From JAGLOK01 sp963677605 (GTDB taxonomy: Bacteria > Bacillota > Clostridia > Christensenellales > UMGS416), in contig CAXXDX010000006.1 of the NCBI GenBank assembly GCA_963677605.2, positions 930,001 through 994,000 on the forward strand: a stretch of DNA of 64,000 bases. Direction: 5' to 3'. A program made the position numbers and the translations under genes. Within the stretch, counting starts at the first letter, position 1. Every line of letters begins with the position of its first letter. Below are positions 7,313-15,697 of this stretch, in pieces. The notes beneath the pieces were generated by a model. The model was not told the DNA's origin and made no database searches. It saw nothing but the letters and a program-made list of their open reading frames with translations.

Positions 7313-8827
7313 TTACTCAGCTGTAAAACCGAGCTGACTGAGCATAGCGCTTATCTGGCTGTTCATTGTAGAAAGAGCAGTCTCCATAGCCGTGTATTTT
7401 GACCAGTATCTTTCTTCATTTGACTCATATCTGTCCTCAAGTGTCTCCAGCCTGCTTTCAGCTCTTGCAAGGGCGCTTTCTACATTAGATATCGTGTTAT
7501 AGTTTGCGTTTTTTATGTAGTTGTTAAATAAATCAAATATTCTGTTTGTAAGGCCTGATTCATTGAATTTTACTTCAGTATCCTCAGAATATGATGTGTT
7601 AACAAAGATACCCTGCACTTTCTCCGGATTTTCCTGAACTGCGGCAGTTAAAACATCTTCATCAATGTAGATCTTTCCTTTTTCAGCATAATTGCCTGTA
7701 TTAAGTCCAATCTCTGATGGGCTTAGCCCCACGCTTTCAACTGCTGTATAAAAACTTGTGCGCAATGAGTTTAAAAGTCCGGAAAGATTGGAATCATTTC
7801 TCAGCATACCGCTTTTCGCCATGTCTTCCCATTCTTCCTGCTGCTTGTCAGATAAACTTTCTCTTTCCTCATCCGTTAATGGTTCATATGTTCTATATAC
7901 ATCCTCATCCACTTTGCCTTGCAGTGAATCCACAAGTTCATTGTACGCACTTACAAAATTTTTAATCCTGTCAACTGTGTCCTGCGCATTTCTTTCAATA
8001 TTAAATCCAATTGACGTGGCCGATGTATCTCTGAGGTTATATGATATACCGTCAATTGTGAACGAATTTGTGCTTTTTGTAACAGAAATTCCCTCTATTT
8101 CTAAAATAGCGTCCTGTCCGTTATAAGTTCCTTCAGCAATACCGAAAGCACTCGTTGCAGCATCAAATGCATTTCCGCTGATATTTACTATCTCAACTTC
8201 GCTTGTTGAGCCGGTTTCATCAGAAACTATGCTAAATCCTTGTGTAAGTTCCGAGTAACGCATAGTAACTCCGGCATCGGATGCATTTATTTCGCTTATC
8301 AGATCAGACAATTCATCTGTTTCAGAAAATGTAAAAGTCTCTCCGTTTATTGAAAATGATATCTCTCCGCTAACAAAAGTAAGCGGTGTTGCAAGATCGA
8401 GAGCATTAAGCGCAGTGTTCTGGCTAGTAAGCTCTGTGTTAAATACAGACGTGCTTGATACTTCTGCAGCCTCAGCAAGCTGAGTGATTGAGTTTATTGT
8501 CATCTGCCCTTCTAAAGCAGCAGCACCTGCAGTTATACTTACAGCGCTGGTTGTATCTAAAATGTTTACATCAAAAGAGTTGTATGAACTGGCTGCCATC
8601 ATATTAGTTGACGGACTTAGTACACTCATATACGTTTCACGGAAGTTTTTAAGCTGCAGATTAATATCGCGCAAAGCTTCTTCTTTCCACTCAAGTTTTG
8701 TTATTTCTTTGCTCTGATCATCTATTTTCAGCTTGTCCATAGCAAGAAGGCTACTAACTATAGCCTCAGTGTCCAGGCCTGATGTTATGCCGGATACTCT
8801 TAGCATGCTGCTTGAATCTATCGCCAT
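7313..8827 (-). CDS. fliD: Flagellar filament cap protein FliD
   Basis: FliD (504 aa) forms the cap at the filament tip and guides flagellin folding. The N-terminus has the family block RVSGITSGLDTEAIVSSLLA followed by KIDDQSKEITKLEWKEEALR. The C-terminus (residues about 430-504) has the coiled-coil RLETLEDRYESNEERYWSKY and ends MNSQISAMLSQLGFTAE. Length is in the normal range for Firmicutes. It is the first gene of an operon with fliS, flgN-like and yaaR, led by a sigma-D-like promoter at 8873-8900. GGAGG lies 8 bases before the ATG. Confidence 0.96.
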   Translation of the reverse strand: MAIDSSSMLRVSGITSGLDTEAIVSSLLAMDKLKIDDQSKEITKLEWKEEALRDINLQLKNFRETYMSVLSPSTNMMAASSYNSFDVNILDTTSAVSITAGAAALEGQMTINSITQLAEAAEVSSTSVFNTELTSQNTALNALDLATPLTFVSGEISFSINGETFTFSETDELSDLISEINASDAGVTMRYSELTQGFSIVSDETGSTSEVEIVNISGNAFDAATSAFGIAEGTYNGQDAILEIEGISVTKSTNSFTIDGISYNLRDTSATSIGFNIERNAQDTVDRIKNFVSAYNELVDSLQGKVDEDVYRTYEPLTDEERESLSDKQQEEWEDMAKSGMLRNDSNLSGLLNSLRTSFYTAVESVGLSPSEIGLNTGNYAEKGKIYIDEDVLTAAVQENPEKVQGIFVNTSYSEDTEVKFNESGLTNRIFDLFNNYIKNANYNTISNVESALARAESRLETLEDRYESNEERYWSKYTAMETALSTMNSQISAMLSQLGFTAE

Positions 8828-8872
8828 TTAGCACCTCCAGGTTGTTATGTGCATAATATTCTTTCAAATATA

Positions 8873-8900
8873 CTATCGGAACATTTCACACAAAACTTGA
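8873..8900 (-). promoter_or_regulatory. Sigma-D (FliA)-like promoter for the fliD operon
   Basis: The minus strand reads TCAA-N16-TCCGATAG. The sigma-D consensus is TAAA-N14-16-GCCGATAA, so 3 of 4 and 6 of 8 bases match. Its place directly before fliD suits a late flagellar gene. Two TATCAAG repeats lie just upstream. Confidence 0.55.
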
Positions 8901-8917
8901 TAAAAATCTTGATAAAT

Positions 8918-9841
8918 TTACACGTGAGCGTAATATTTAAATTCCGGCATACTGTTTCTGTAAAGAGAGGACATTGTTGCATAATTTGTAAGCGTGCTTC
9001 CCGCCTGTGCAACAGTAACCCCTGTTCTGGGATCATAGCCTCCGTCAAGCGACGGACACACTACCTGCACATGCCCAACTCCGCCGGGATTTTGTTTAGC
9101 CGTAACAACAGGATGTCCTGCGTTTGCAAGCTGTTGCGCAGTTTCAGCGGAAACTTCTTTCCACCCATACTCCTGACCTTTCGTGCCAAGCCATCTGTAT
9201 ATTGAGTTAGCGTTCATTTCGCGTGCACCTTGGGTGTCAGGATAATATCTCGGTTCCATTGTTTCAGGATCAACATAATGAGGAATCTCCGCCCCCATCG
9301 CACGGGTTACATCCCACATAAATATGTTGCAGTATGTATCTCCCCTGCCCTTTTTATTTACTTCATATCTAGGATTTGTTTCAACATTAAACTGGTTTAT
9401 GACCTGTCTGTAAAGCTGTGCGTTTCTGTTGTATGCTGTGCTTGTAACATATGGATTTACGGCAACGGATGCTGCAGTCGGTATAGCTTCGCTGTAACCC
9501 TCAAATGACTGTGTTCCGAAAAGCCCGTTTGTTACCTTCTGCATAGCAGACGAAGCGCTTGTAGTGCCGTTAATAAGACCGCCGTCATCAACTCCGATCA
9601 TAGACAAAAGCAAGCTCAGCATATCGCCTGAACTTCCGTTTTTAAGCATTCCCAATAGCAGCTGTATATTCGAAGACGAATCAGAGGACAAACCGGTTAT
9701 TGTATCCATGTCAACGCTTCCGATACTTTCAACACTTGATGAGAATATCCCGGAAAAGCTACCAGTTTGAGATGAAGCATTTGTTGATTTAGAAGCTATC
9801 TGTGAATTATACAATTGATTAAGATTAATATTATCTACCAT
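8918..9841 (-). CDS. Flagellar-operon cysteine peptidase-like cell-wall hydrolase
   Basis: A 307-aa protein with no signal peptide. Residues 1-130 are Ser/Gly/Asn-rich and low in complexity. Residues from about 150 form a domain with NKKGRGDTYCNIFMWDVTRA and, about 100 residues later, GGVGHVQVV: a Cys...His arrangement seen in NlpC/P60- and CHAP-like peptidoglycan amidases and endopeptidases. It follows the fliK-like and flhB-C-terminal-like genes and precedes fliD. The inference is that it is exported through the flagellum and opens peptidoglycan for the rod, replacing the muramidase part of FlgJ. I recognise the fold type but no named gene. Confidence 0.7.
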   Translation of the reverse strand: MVDNINLNQLYNSQIASKSTNASSQTGSFSGIFSSSVESIGSVDMDTITGLSSDSSSNIQLLLGMLKNGSSGDMLSLLLSMIGVDDGGLINGTTSASSAMQKVTNGLFGTQSFEGYSEAIPTAASVAVNPYVTSTAYNRNAQLYRQVINQFNVETNPRYEVNKKGRGDTYCNIFMWDVTRAMGAEIPHYVDPETMEPRYYPDTQGAREMNANSIYRWLGTKGQEYGWKEVSAETAQQLANAGHPVVTAKQNPGGVGHVQVVCPSLDGGYDPRTGVTVAQAGSTLTNYATMSSLYRNSMPEFKYYAHV

Positions 9842-9851
9842 AATTCTCTAA

Positions 9852-10142
9852 TTACCTTTTTATCCGTTTTTCATATTCGTTGTCTATGTCGCTTATAAAA
9901 ACCAATATCTGAGCTACTGCCTGATACAGCTCCTCAGGTATCTCGTCTCCAAGTTTAAGGCTTTGCAAAAGTTTTGCAAGCGGTTTGTCTTCCACCACTT
10001 TAACGCCATGTTCTTCGCCTGCTTTAATTATCTTTTCAGCAAGCTCACCCTGACCAATCGCCACAACGTAAGGTGCGCTGTCTTTTTCTACGTCATATTT
10101 TAATGCAGAAGCGATTTTTCTTTTTTCATTCTTTTCGTTCAT
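9852..10142 (-). CDS. FlhB C-terminal domain-like protein (YlqH/FlhX type)
   Basis: This 96-aa protein corresponds to the cytoplasmic C-terminal domain of FlhB: compare APYVVAIGQGELAEKIIKAG and VVEDKPLAKLLQSLKLGDEIPEELYQAVAQIL here with the equivalent block in FlhB at 977-2053. It has no membrane helices and no NPTH cleavage site. Such stand-alone proteins (YlqH in Bacillus, FlhX elsewhere) are thought to substitute for or modulate the FlhB C-terminal half in export switching. It overlaps the fliK-like gene by 4 bases, mirroring the Bacillus ylqG-ylqH pair. Confidence 0.88.
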   Translation of the reverse strand: MNEKNEKRKIASALKYDVEKDSAPYVVAIGQGELAEKIIKAGEEHGVKVVEDKPLAKLLQSLKLGDEIPEELYQAVAQILVFISDIDNEYEKRIKR

Positions 10143-11761
10143 ACCATATAATCAATCATTGTTCTTCTTCCGTCGGAGGAAGCTTCCAAAACATCCTTCG
10201 CATTTACCGGTGTTGTTTTTTCAAAAAGCTTTTCAATGCTTAGTGAGGAAAGGCTATAACCGGTTTCGCTAAGAAGCTCTCGCAGTTCGTCGGTTTTGCT
10301 TTTTATTATTGCATCCGCGTCTTCGTTTTCGCGTCCTATTTTTACCGACAAACTTTTGTTATACGCTTTTGTAAGTACCTCAACCCTTCCCAGGTTCTGT
10401 GTGTCCAGACCAATAAGGATTGTAAGCGGCTCATCTTCCTGCCGTTGTTTTTTTCCGCTTCTCTTATACACGAATATTTCGGCAGTCTGTTGATTTTGAC
10501 CGAAATTAATCGGCACATGATAAAAATTATAGTCCTTTACATCTGAAGCAACTCTGCTTTGGGATATAAGCTCCTGTGCCTTCTCAGAAAGTGCTCCCTT
10601 ATTTAAAACATCGGAACTATCTATCGTTCGCTTTAGCTCTAAATACTTCTGTATGTTTGATAATCCGGCTTTTTTGATATTCGTCTCTTTGTTTATAAGT
10701 TCATCAATTTTCACAAAAGACTTTACAACTTTTGACACAAGTTCTTTAATGTTTTCATCTTTTGCTGCAATATCAGCTTTTGCTGTAAAAGTATTTTCTT
10801 TAACAGGCGGTTTGTCTGTGTTTTCTTTAACTATAGTGGATTCAGTCTCAATTATATCATTTATAACCTGTATCTGTTCATTTCTTATTTCGAAATTTAA
10901 AGAACTTTCACTGGCTTGAATATTGTTTGCTCCAACAGATTGAATATTTTCATTAAAAACAGAAGACTCCATTGCCTGCTGGCCGTTAAGACTGCTGTCT
11001 GTCTGAATTTCTGCATCAGGCATCTGCACAATGGTGCTATCCATTGTTTGTGTTTCCTGTAAGGTTTCAGTTAAAGTATTTATAGCGGTATTATCCATTG
11101 AAAAACCATTGTTTGCTGCTTGATATGAATTTTGGGTTTGATAACCGTATGCTGCGGCATCGCTTTTTACTATATCGCTTCCAGCAACATAATCCTCACT
11201 GAACAAAGCTATACCTGCCAGATCAATAAGCTTGTTTCCTGCGGAAGTCTGCGAGGTTTCAAAGCTCATAATTGCATTGATGTTTTCTTTGGTAAACGGG
11301 ATTTTGTTTGAAAGCATAAAAACCGCTGACTTTACATCAAGTTGAGGGTTTTGGCTCATCGCATCCGAAACAACAGAAATGTTATTTTCATCTGCAGGCA
11401 ATCCCGCGCTTTCCAATGCATGCATAATGCTTGAATCTTTAAGTACAGCAGCCTGGTTAACATTATCTCCTGATGAGATTATAACTTTATCCGCATCACC
11501 TGAGACCATTGTCATCACAAAACTACCGTCCTGTTTACCATTTACAAGAAGCTCCAAAGTGTCGCCGGCCGAAAACTGCAACCCCGAAATAATTTTAGCT
11601 GTAAAATACTTTTCGCCTTCAGCAAGCAGTGTAACCATTTCACCCTCCTGCGAAATAACTTCAGCAGAAATAATCTCACCTTTTGAATATTGAGGTGAAC
11701 CTTGGGTGTTGTTTTTAACCAGAGCCGTTCTCTGTTCCGGACTAATCGGTGTAATTTCCAT
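10139..11761 (-). CDS. fliK: FliK-like hook-length control protein (YlqG type)
   Basis: A 540-aa protein with a long, Asn/Gln/Ser/Glu-rich and probably disordered centre (about residues 190-330) and a C-terminal domain near residues 435-510 matching the Flg_hook/FliK C-terminal fold (EPLTILIGLDTQNLGRVEVL, then a helix ending LRELLSETGYSLSSLSIEKL). FliK measures hook length and switches FlhB specificity. The gene is coupled by a 4-base overlap to a stand-alone FlhB C-terminal domain, like ylqG-ylqH. A second, classical fliK may exist elsewhere, so this could be an accessory paralogue. Confidence 0.72.
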   Translation of the reverse strand: MEITPISPEQRTALVKNNTQGSPQYSKGEIISAEVISQEGEMVTLLAEGEKYFTAKIISGLQFSAGDTLELLVNGKQDGSFVMTMVSGDADKVIISSGDNVNQAAVLKDSSIMHALESAGLPADENNISVVSDAMSQNPQLDVKSAVFMLSNKIPFTKENINAIMSFETSQTSAGNKLIDLAGIALFSEDYVAGSDIVKSDAAAYGYQTQNSYQAANNGFSMDNTAINTLTETLQETQTMDSTIVQMPDAEIQTDSSLNGQQAMESSVFNENIQSVGANNIQASESSLNFEIRNEQIQVINDIIETESTIVKENTDKPPVKENTFTAKADIAAKDENIKELVSKVVKSFVKIDELINKETNIKKAGLSNIQKYLELKRTIDSSDVLNKGALSEKAQELISQSRVASDVKDYNFYHVPINFGQNQQTAEIFVYKRSGKKQRQEDEPLTILIGLDTQNLGRVEVLTKAYNKSLSVKIGRENEDADAIIKSKTDELRELLSETGYSLSSLSIEKLFEKTTPVNAKDVLEASSDGRRTMIDYMV

Positions 11762-11795
11762 ATCGTACCTATAAATTATTATACTCTCATATTAT

Positions 11796-11822
11796 ATATC
11801 GTAACATCTTTAGATTATTTTA
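11796..11822 (-). promoter_or_regulatory. Candidate sigma-D-like promoter for the fliK-like operon
   Basis: The minus strand reads TAAA-N15-TACGATAT: a full -35 match, the preferred spacer, and 5 of 8 at -10 against GCCGATAA. A TATAAT lies just downstream but lacks a good -35. The rest of the 386-base gap between this gene and cheY (11762-12147) is AT-rich with no further gene. Confidence 0.4.
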
Positions 11823-12073
11823 TTTTTTATTTATGTATTATTTCCTGTAAAATTACGTTCAAAAGCCAGAAATCAATGGATTGATATTCCTTATTTTAAT
11901 TTAAATGTCTTTTTAAGTTGAAATAATGAAAAAAAAATTGTTAATTTTGAATTCAATATAAGTATTTATGATAAAATAACGATACAATGTTTATAAGAGT
12001 ATTTTGGCTTCTTGCATTTTAATTAAGAAGCTGATAATATTCTTTACAGTATTATACATTAATTTTTTTGGGC

Positions 12074-12102
12074 TATTTTTATTTGTTTAAAATTGTTATA
12101 AT
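12074..12102 (+). promoter_or_regulatory. Extended -10 promoter for cheY
   Basis: TGTTATAAT (extended -10, perfect TATAAT at 12097-12102) lies 45 bases before the cheY ATG. The -35 region is poor (TATTTT), which fits an extended -10 promoter. A strong AGGGGAGGG ribosome site follows at 12137-12145. Confidence 0.55.
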
Positions 12103-12147
12103 TGGGTATAAAACATATCAGAACTGAATTATTGCAGGGGAGGGTAT

Positions 12148-12507
12148 ATGAAAAAAGTTCTAATTGTAGACGATGCTTCATTTATGAGAGTATCTATAAA
12201 AAATATACTTACAAAGAATGGTTATGAAGTTGTGGGAGAAGCCAACAACGGTTTAGTTGGTTTTCAGAAATATCAGGAACTAAATCCCGATATAGTTACT
12301 ATGGATATCACGATGCCTGAAATGGACGGTCTTACCAGCTTAAAGAACATTCTTGCTGTAAACCCTGCCGCAAAAATCGTTATGGTTTCAGCTATGGGAC
12401 AGGAAAGCATGGTGCGAGAAGCAATAATCGCAGGAGCAAAAGGATTTATTGTTAAACCTTTCAAAGAAGAAAGCATCCTTTCAGCTCTTAACGGTCTTCC
12501 CGAATAA
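12148..12507 (+). CDS. cheY: CheY-type chemotaxis response regulator
   Basis: A single receiver domain of 119 aa with no output domain. The acidic pocket D8/D9, phospho-acceptor D53 (VTMDITMPEMDG), the switch Ser/Thr at VSA (S81) and K103 in the KPF motif are all present. In chemotaxis CheY-P binds the flagellar motor switch. It lies next to the flagellar block but on the opposite strand and has its own promoter. Single-domain receivers can serve other pathways. Here the close match to the Firmicute CheY pattern and the flagellar neighbourhood favour motility. Confidence 0.88.
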   Translation: MKKVLIVDDASFMRVSIKNILTKNGYEVVGEANNGLVGFQKYQELNPDIVTMDITMPEMDGLTSLKNILAVNPAAKIVMVSAMGQESMVREAIIAGAKGFIVKPFKEESILSALNGLPE

Positions 12508-12631
12508 TCTTTTATTCTGTGTGGTATTTATAAATTATTTTGATATAAATCTTAATCAAATTTATGATAAAGGCATTTTGTAATGCCTCAAACATGCAGT
12601 TTTTTTATTTTAAAAATCAACGGAGAACTGA

Positions 12632-13705
12632 ATGAGATACATCCCGTCGAAATGCCTTCAGCCGGGGCAGATACTCGCGAAAAATATAAATCTTGGAAAA
12701 AACAGAGTGTTGTTGCGCAGAGGAGTTACACTCACTAGTTCGGTTATCAAAAAAATCGAGCAGCTCGGCCTGCAGGGCGTATATATTGACGATGAAATAT
12801 CCAGAGACATTACTATTTCAAGTGTTATAAGCGATGAGCTTAAATATAAGGCCATCAAAGGCGTTTCTTCCTTTTTCCTTCACGCAAACCGCGAAGATGT
12901 TCCGGCAAGCGAAAAGCAGCTGGGTACTATAAAAAACATAATGCTCGGCATTGTTGATGAAGTACAATCCAATGTAAATGTCAAAATCAATATAGTTGAC
13001 CTTAGAACTTACGATGACTATACATTCAGTCACAGCATTAATGTGGCTGTGCTGTCTGTTGTTGTAGGAACTGTCTTAGGCCTAAATAAATACGAGCTTA
13101 ACGATCTCGCTCTGGGAGCGTTGATTCATGACATAGGTAAGGTTTTTTGTGATAAAAACATAATAAACAAGCCCGGCAAGCTTACTCCGGAAGAGTTTGA
13201 AGAAGTAAAAAAACATGTTGACCGCGGATATAACTACCTCTATTCCAGTAAAAGCATTCCGGAAAACTCAAAGCTTGCAGTTTTAACCCATCACGAGAAA
13301 TTCAACGGACAGGGATATCCTGATAAAAAGTCAGGTGAAGAAATTCCACTGTACGGAAGAATTATCTCCGTAGTTGATGTATACGATGCGCTAACTTCAG
13401 ACAGGTCCTATCGAAAAGCTATGCTGCCTTCCCGAGCATTTGAGTATATACTGTCCGGATATAACACCATGTTTGATCCATTAATTGTAGAATCCTTTAT
13501 AAAAAAAGTCGCTTTCTACCCTGTAGGTACATGTGTCCAGTTGAGCAACGGTACAGTTGGAATAGTCGTCGAAAACTTTAATTCTTCATACCTACGGCCT
13601 CTCATAAGGATTATTAAGGACAAAAAGCTAACCGACGATTACTTGGATTTGGCTCATGACAGCTCTACACTTAATATTACTATTGAAGAAATAGTCAATT
13701 TATAA
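12632..13705 (+). CDS. HD-GYP domain protein, putative cyclic-di-GMP phosphodiesterase
   Basis: A 357-aa protein with an N-terminal region of about 125 residues without a clear domain, then an HD-GYP domain. The metal and signature residues are seen: H-D at 166-167 (LIHDIGK), H220-H221 and the GYP at 228-230 (HHEKFNGQGYP). HD-GYP proteins hydrolyse cyclic di-GMP to pGpG or GMP. A C-terminal extension (about 290-357) with VGTCVQLSNGTVGIVVEN resembles the small beta domain often found after HD-GYP. It follows cheY by 124 bases, in which AGGCATT/AATGCCT forms a hairpin at 12571-12588. Context links it to motility control. Confidence 0.88.
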   Translation: MRYIPSKCLQPGQILAKNINLGKNRVLLRRGVTLTSSVIKKIEQLGLQGVYIDDEISRDITISSVISDELKYKAIKGVSSFFLHANREDVPASEKQLGTIKNIMLGIVDEVQSNVNVKINIVDLRTYDDYTFSHSINVAVLSVVVGTVLGLNKYELNDLALGALIHDIGKVFCDKNIINKPGKLTPEEFEEVKKHVDRGYNYLYSSKSIPENSKLAVLTHHEKFNGQGYPDKKSGEEIPLYGRIISVVDVYDALTSDRSYRKAMLPSRAFEYILSGYNTMFDPLIVESFIKKVAFYPVGTCVQLSNGTVGIVVENFNSSYLRPLIRIIKDKKLTDDYLDLAHDSSTLNITIEEIVNL

Positions 13706-13781
13706 TATCTGTTCAAAAAAATATCATTTATAATAGAAAAATCAGCCTGATGTAAAATCTTTTCTTTTTTTATAAGATTTA

Positions 13782-13810
13782 TTGGAACTGCTTTTTGCCT
13801 GTGATATACT
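13782..13810 (+). promoter_or_regulatory. Sigma-A promoter of the glycogen operon
   Basis: TTGGAA, a 17-base spacer and TATACT, with TGA forming an extended -10, end 24 bases before the glgB ATG. This is one of the best promoter matches in the window. An AAATCTT/AAGATTT inverted repeat at about 13755-13780 precedes it. Confidence 0.72.
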
Positions 13811-13834
13811 TAATATAAAAGGAATCGCGGCTTA

Positions 13835-15688
13835 ATGCATGATTTTTCGGACGTAATTTATTTATATAAAAAAGGGTGCGAATTAAACGCATATCTGCAT
13901 TTTGGCGCGCATTTTAAAACAGCTGACGAAAAAGACGGCATATTTTTTTCGGTCTATGCGCCTAGCGCCGAGTGCGTGTACCTGTCAGGTGATTTCAATG
14001 ATTGGTCAGAAAACTGCGAGATGGAAAATTTCCAAGGTATTTGGTACATCTTCAGCAAAGATGCAAAGCTGGGCCAATGCTACAAATACATAGTAAAAGA
14101 TAAAAATCAAAAAATAACTTATAAAGCAGATCCATACGCATTCTCATCACAGCTCAGGCCCAATACAGCAAGCGTTATTGCCGATCCATTTTCTTTTAGA
14201 TGGACAGACAGCGGCTGGCTTGAAAAACGTTCAGACATTGATTGGCAGTCTTCGCCTATAAATATTTATGAAGTACAGCTTTCCTCATGGGACAGTGTTA
14301 TCGAAGACAATTCACCAATAGACCTTGATAAAACCGGCAAAAAACTTGTTGAGTATGCCAAAAGCATGCATTACACACATATAGAGCTTATGCCTGTAAC
14401 CGAATATCCTTTAGACGGCTCTTGGGGTTATCAAACAACAGGATACTTCTCATTATCAGGAAGATACGGAAAACCAGAATCTTTGCAGCGGTTTATAGAT
14501 CTGTGCCATAATAATGAACTGGGAGTTATTCTCGACTGGGTACCCGGGCACTTTTGTCCGGATGAACACGGTTTGATAAATTTCGACGGCACCCATGTCT
14601 ACGGAGAAGAGTTTCACCCGCATTGGGGTACTTATAAGTTTGATTTTGCAAAAAAAGAAGTTAACAGCTTCCTGCTTTCAAGCGCTGTATTTTGGGCAAG
14701 GCAATACCATATCGACGGAATTCGGATGGATGGCGTAACCAGTATGCTGTATCTGAATTATGGCACCGACAGCGTAGAAAAAAGAAATGCCTTTGGCGGA
14801 GAAGACGACCTTTATGCCAAAGATTTTATAAAAAAGTTTAATGACACCATGCATAAAGAGTTCCCGGGATTTATAACATGCGCGGAAGAGTCAAGCTCAT
14901 ATCAGGGCGTTACTGCTCCGACATATCTAAACGGACTTGGTTTTGATTTTAAATGGAATATGGGTTGGATGAACGATACTCTGGACTATTTCTCATATAC
15001 TCCACAAAATAAAAAGAGCGAGCACAATAAAATAACATTTTCATCTGTCTATATGAGAGATGAAAACTTCATACTGCCATTTTCCCATGACGAAGTCGTT
15101 CACGGGAAAAAACATCTTCCTGACAAACTGCCTGGAAACGATTTTGAAAAATTTGCGCTGCTTCGCACGCTTGTAACCTACCAGATGCTGCATCCGGGCA
15201 AAAAACTGAATTTTATGGGAAACGAAATTGCTCAGCGTATGGAATGGCGATATTATGAACCGATTGAATGGTTTATGCTTAAGTATCCGATACATGACAG
15301 TTTCCATGAATATGTTCGAAATCTTAATAGGATTTATACATCCGAACCTGCTCTTTTTGAAATGGACAGAGATATATATGGTTTTGAGTGGATAGACGGC
15401 GACAACAGCGAACAAAGCGTTTTCTCATTTGTAAGAAGAGCAAAAAACGGCAGTGAACTAATAGCTGTGTTTAATATGTCAGACACAAATTACAGCAATT
15501 TCCGAATCGGAGTCCCACAGAATGGGCATTACGAAGAAATTGTTTGTTCAAATATGGATGTTTACAACGGTACAGGATTACACAACAAAAATGAAATAAT
15601 TACAGATAATATTTCATGCCACGGTAAAGCATATTCAATAGTTATTGAAGTTCCAGCTTTATCGGCAATGGTTTTTAGAAATAGATAG
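13835..15688 (+). CDS. glgB: 1,4-alpha-glucan branching enzyme GlgB
   Basis: GlgB (617 aa) cuts alpha-1,4 glucan chains and re-attaches them as alpha-1,6 branches during glycogen synthesis. An N-terminal CBM48-like domain (FFSVYAPSAECVYLSGDFNDW) is followed by the GH13 barrel. Catalytic regions are visible: DGIRMDGVTSMLY with the nucleophile Asp, ITCAEESSS with the acid Glu, and LPFSHDEVVHGKK with the third Asp. Length is normal for the shorter GlgB type. It is the first gene of glgB-glgP-glgC-glgD-glgA, with glgP starting 9 bases after its stop. Confidence 0.97.
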   Translation: MHDFSDVIYLYKKGCELNAYLHFGAHFKTADEKDGIFFSVYAPSAECVYLSGDFNDWSENCEMENFQGIWYIFSKDAKLGQCYKYIVKDKNQKITYKADPYAFSSQLRPNTASVIADPFSFRWTDSGWLEKRSDIDWQSSPINIYEVQLSSWDSVIEDNSPIDLDKTGKKLVEYAKSMHYTHIELMPVTEYPLDGSWGYQTTGYFSLSGRYGKPESLQRFIDLCHNNELGVILDWVPGHFCPDEHGLINFDGTHVYGEEFHPHWGTYKFDFAKKEVNSFLLSSAVFWARQYHIDGIRMDGVTSMLYLNYGTDSVEKRNAFGGEDDLYAKDFIKKFNDTMHKEFPGFITCAEESSSYQGVTAPTYLNGLGFDFKWNMGWMNDTLDYFSYTPQNKKSEHNKITFSSVYMRDENFILPFSHDEVVHGKKHLPDKLPGNDFEKFALLRTLVTYQMLHPGKKLNFMGNEIAQRMEWRYYEPIEWFMLKYPIHDSFHEYVRNLNRIYTSEPALFEMDRDIYGFEWIDGDNSEQSVFSFVRRAKNGSELIAVFNMSDTNYSNFRIGVPQNGHYEEIVCSNMDVYNGTGLHNKNEIITDNISCHGKAYSIVIEVPALSAMVFRNR

Positions 15689-15697
15689 GAGTGAATT

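Noticed and set aside
7717..8126. Plus-strand frames opposite fliD
   Set aside because: They overlap each other and a conserved gene and show no protein-like features or start signals.
12508..12631. Cyclic-di-GMP riboswitch before the HD-GYP gene
   Set aside because: The conserved GEMM bases are not visible; there is only a small AGGCATT hairpin and a T7 run 12 bases later.
13755..13780. Terminator after the HD-GYP gene
   Set aside because: The AAATCTT/AAGATTT stem is AT-only with a T-rich loop and no T tract after it; it is better noted only as an inverted repeat upstream of the glg promoter.
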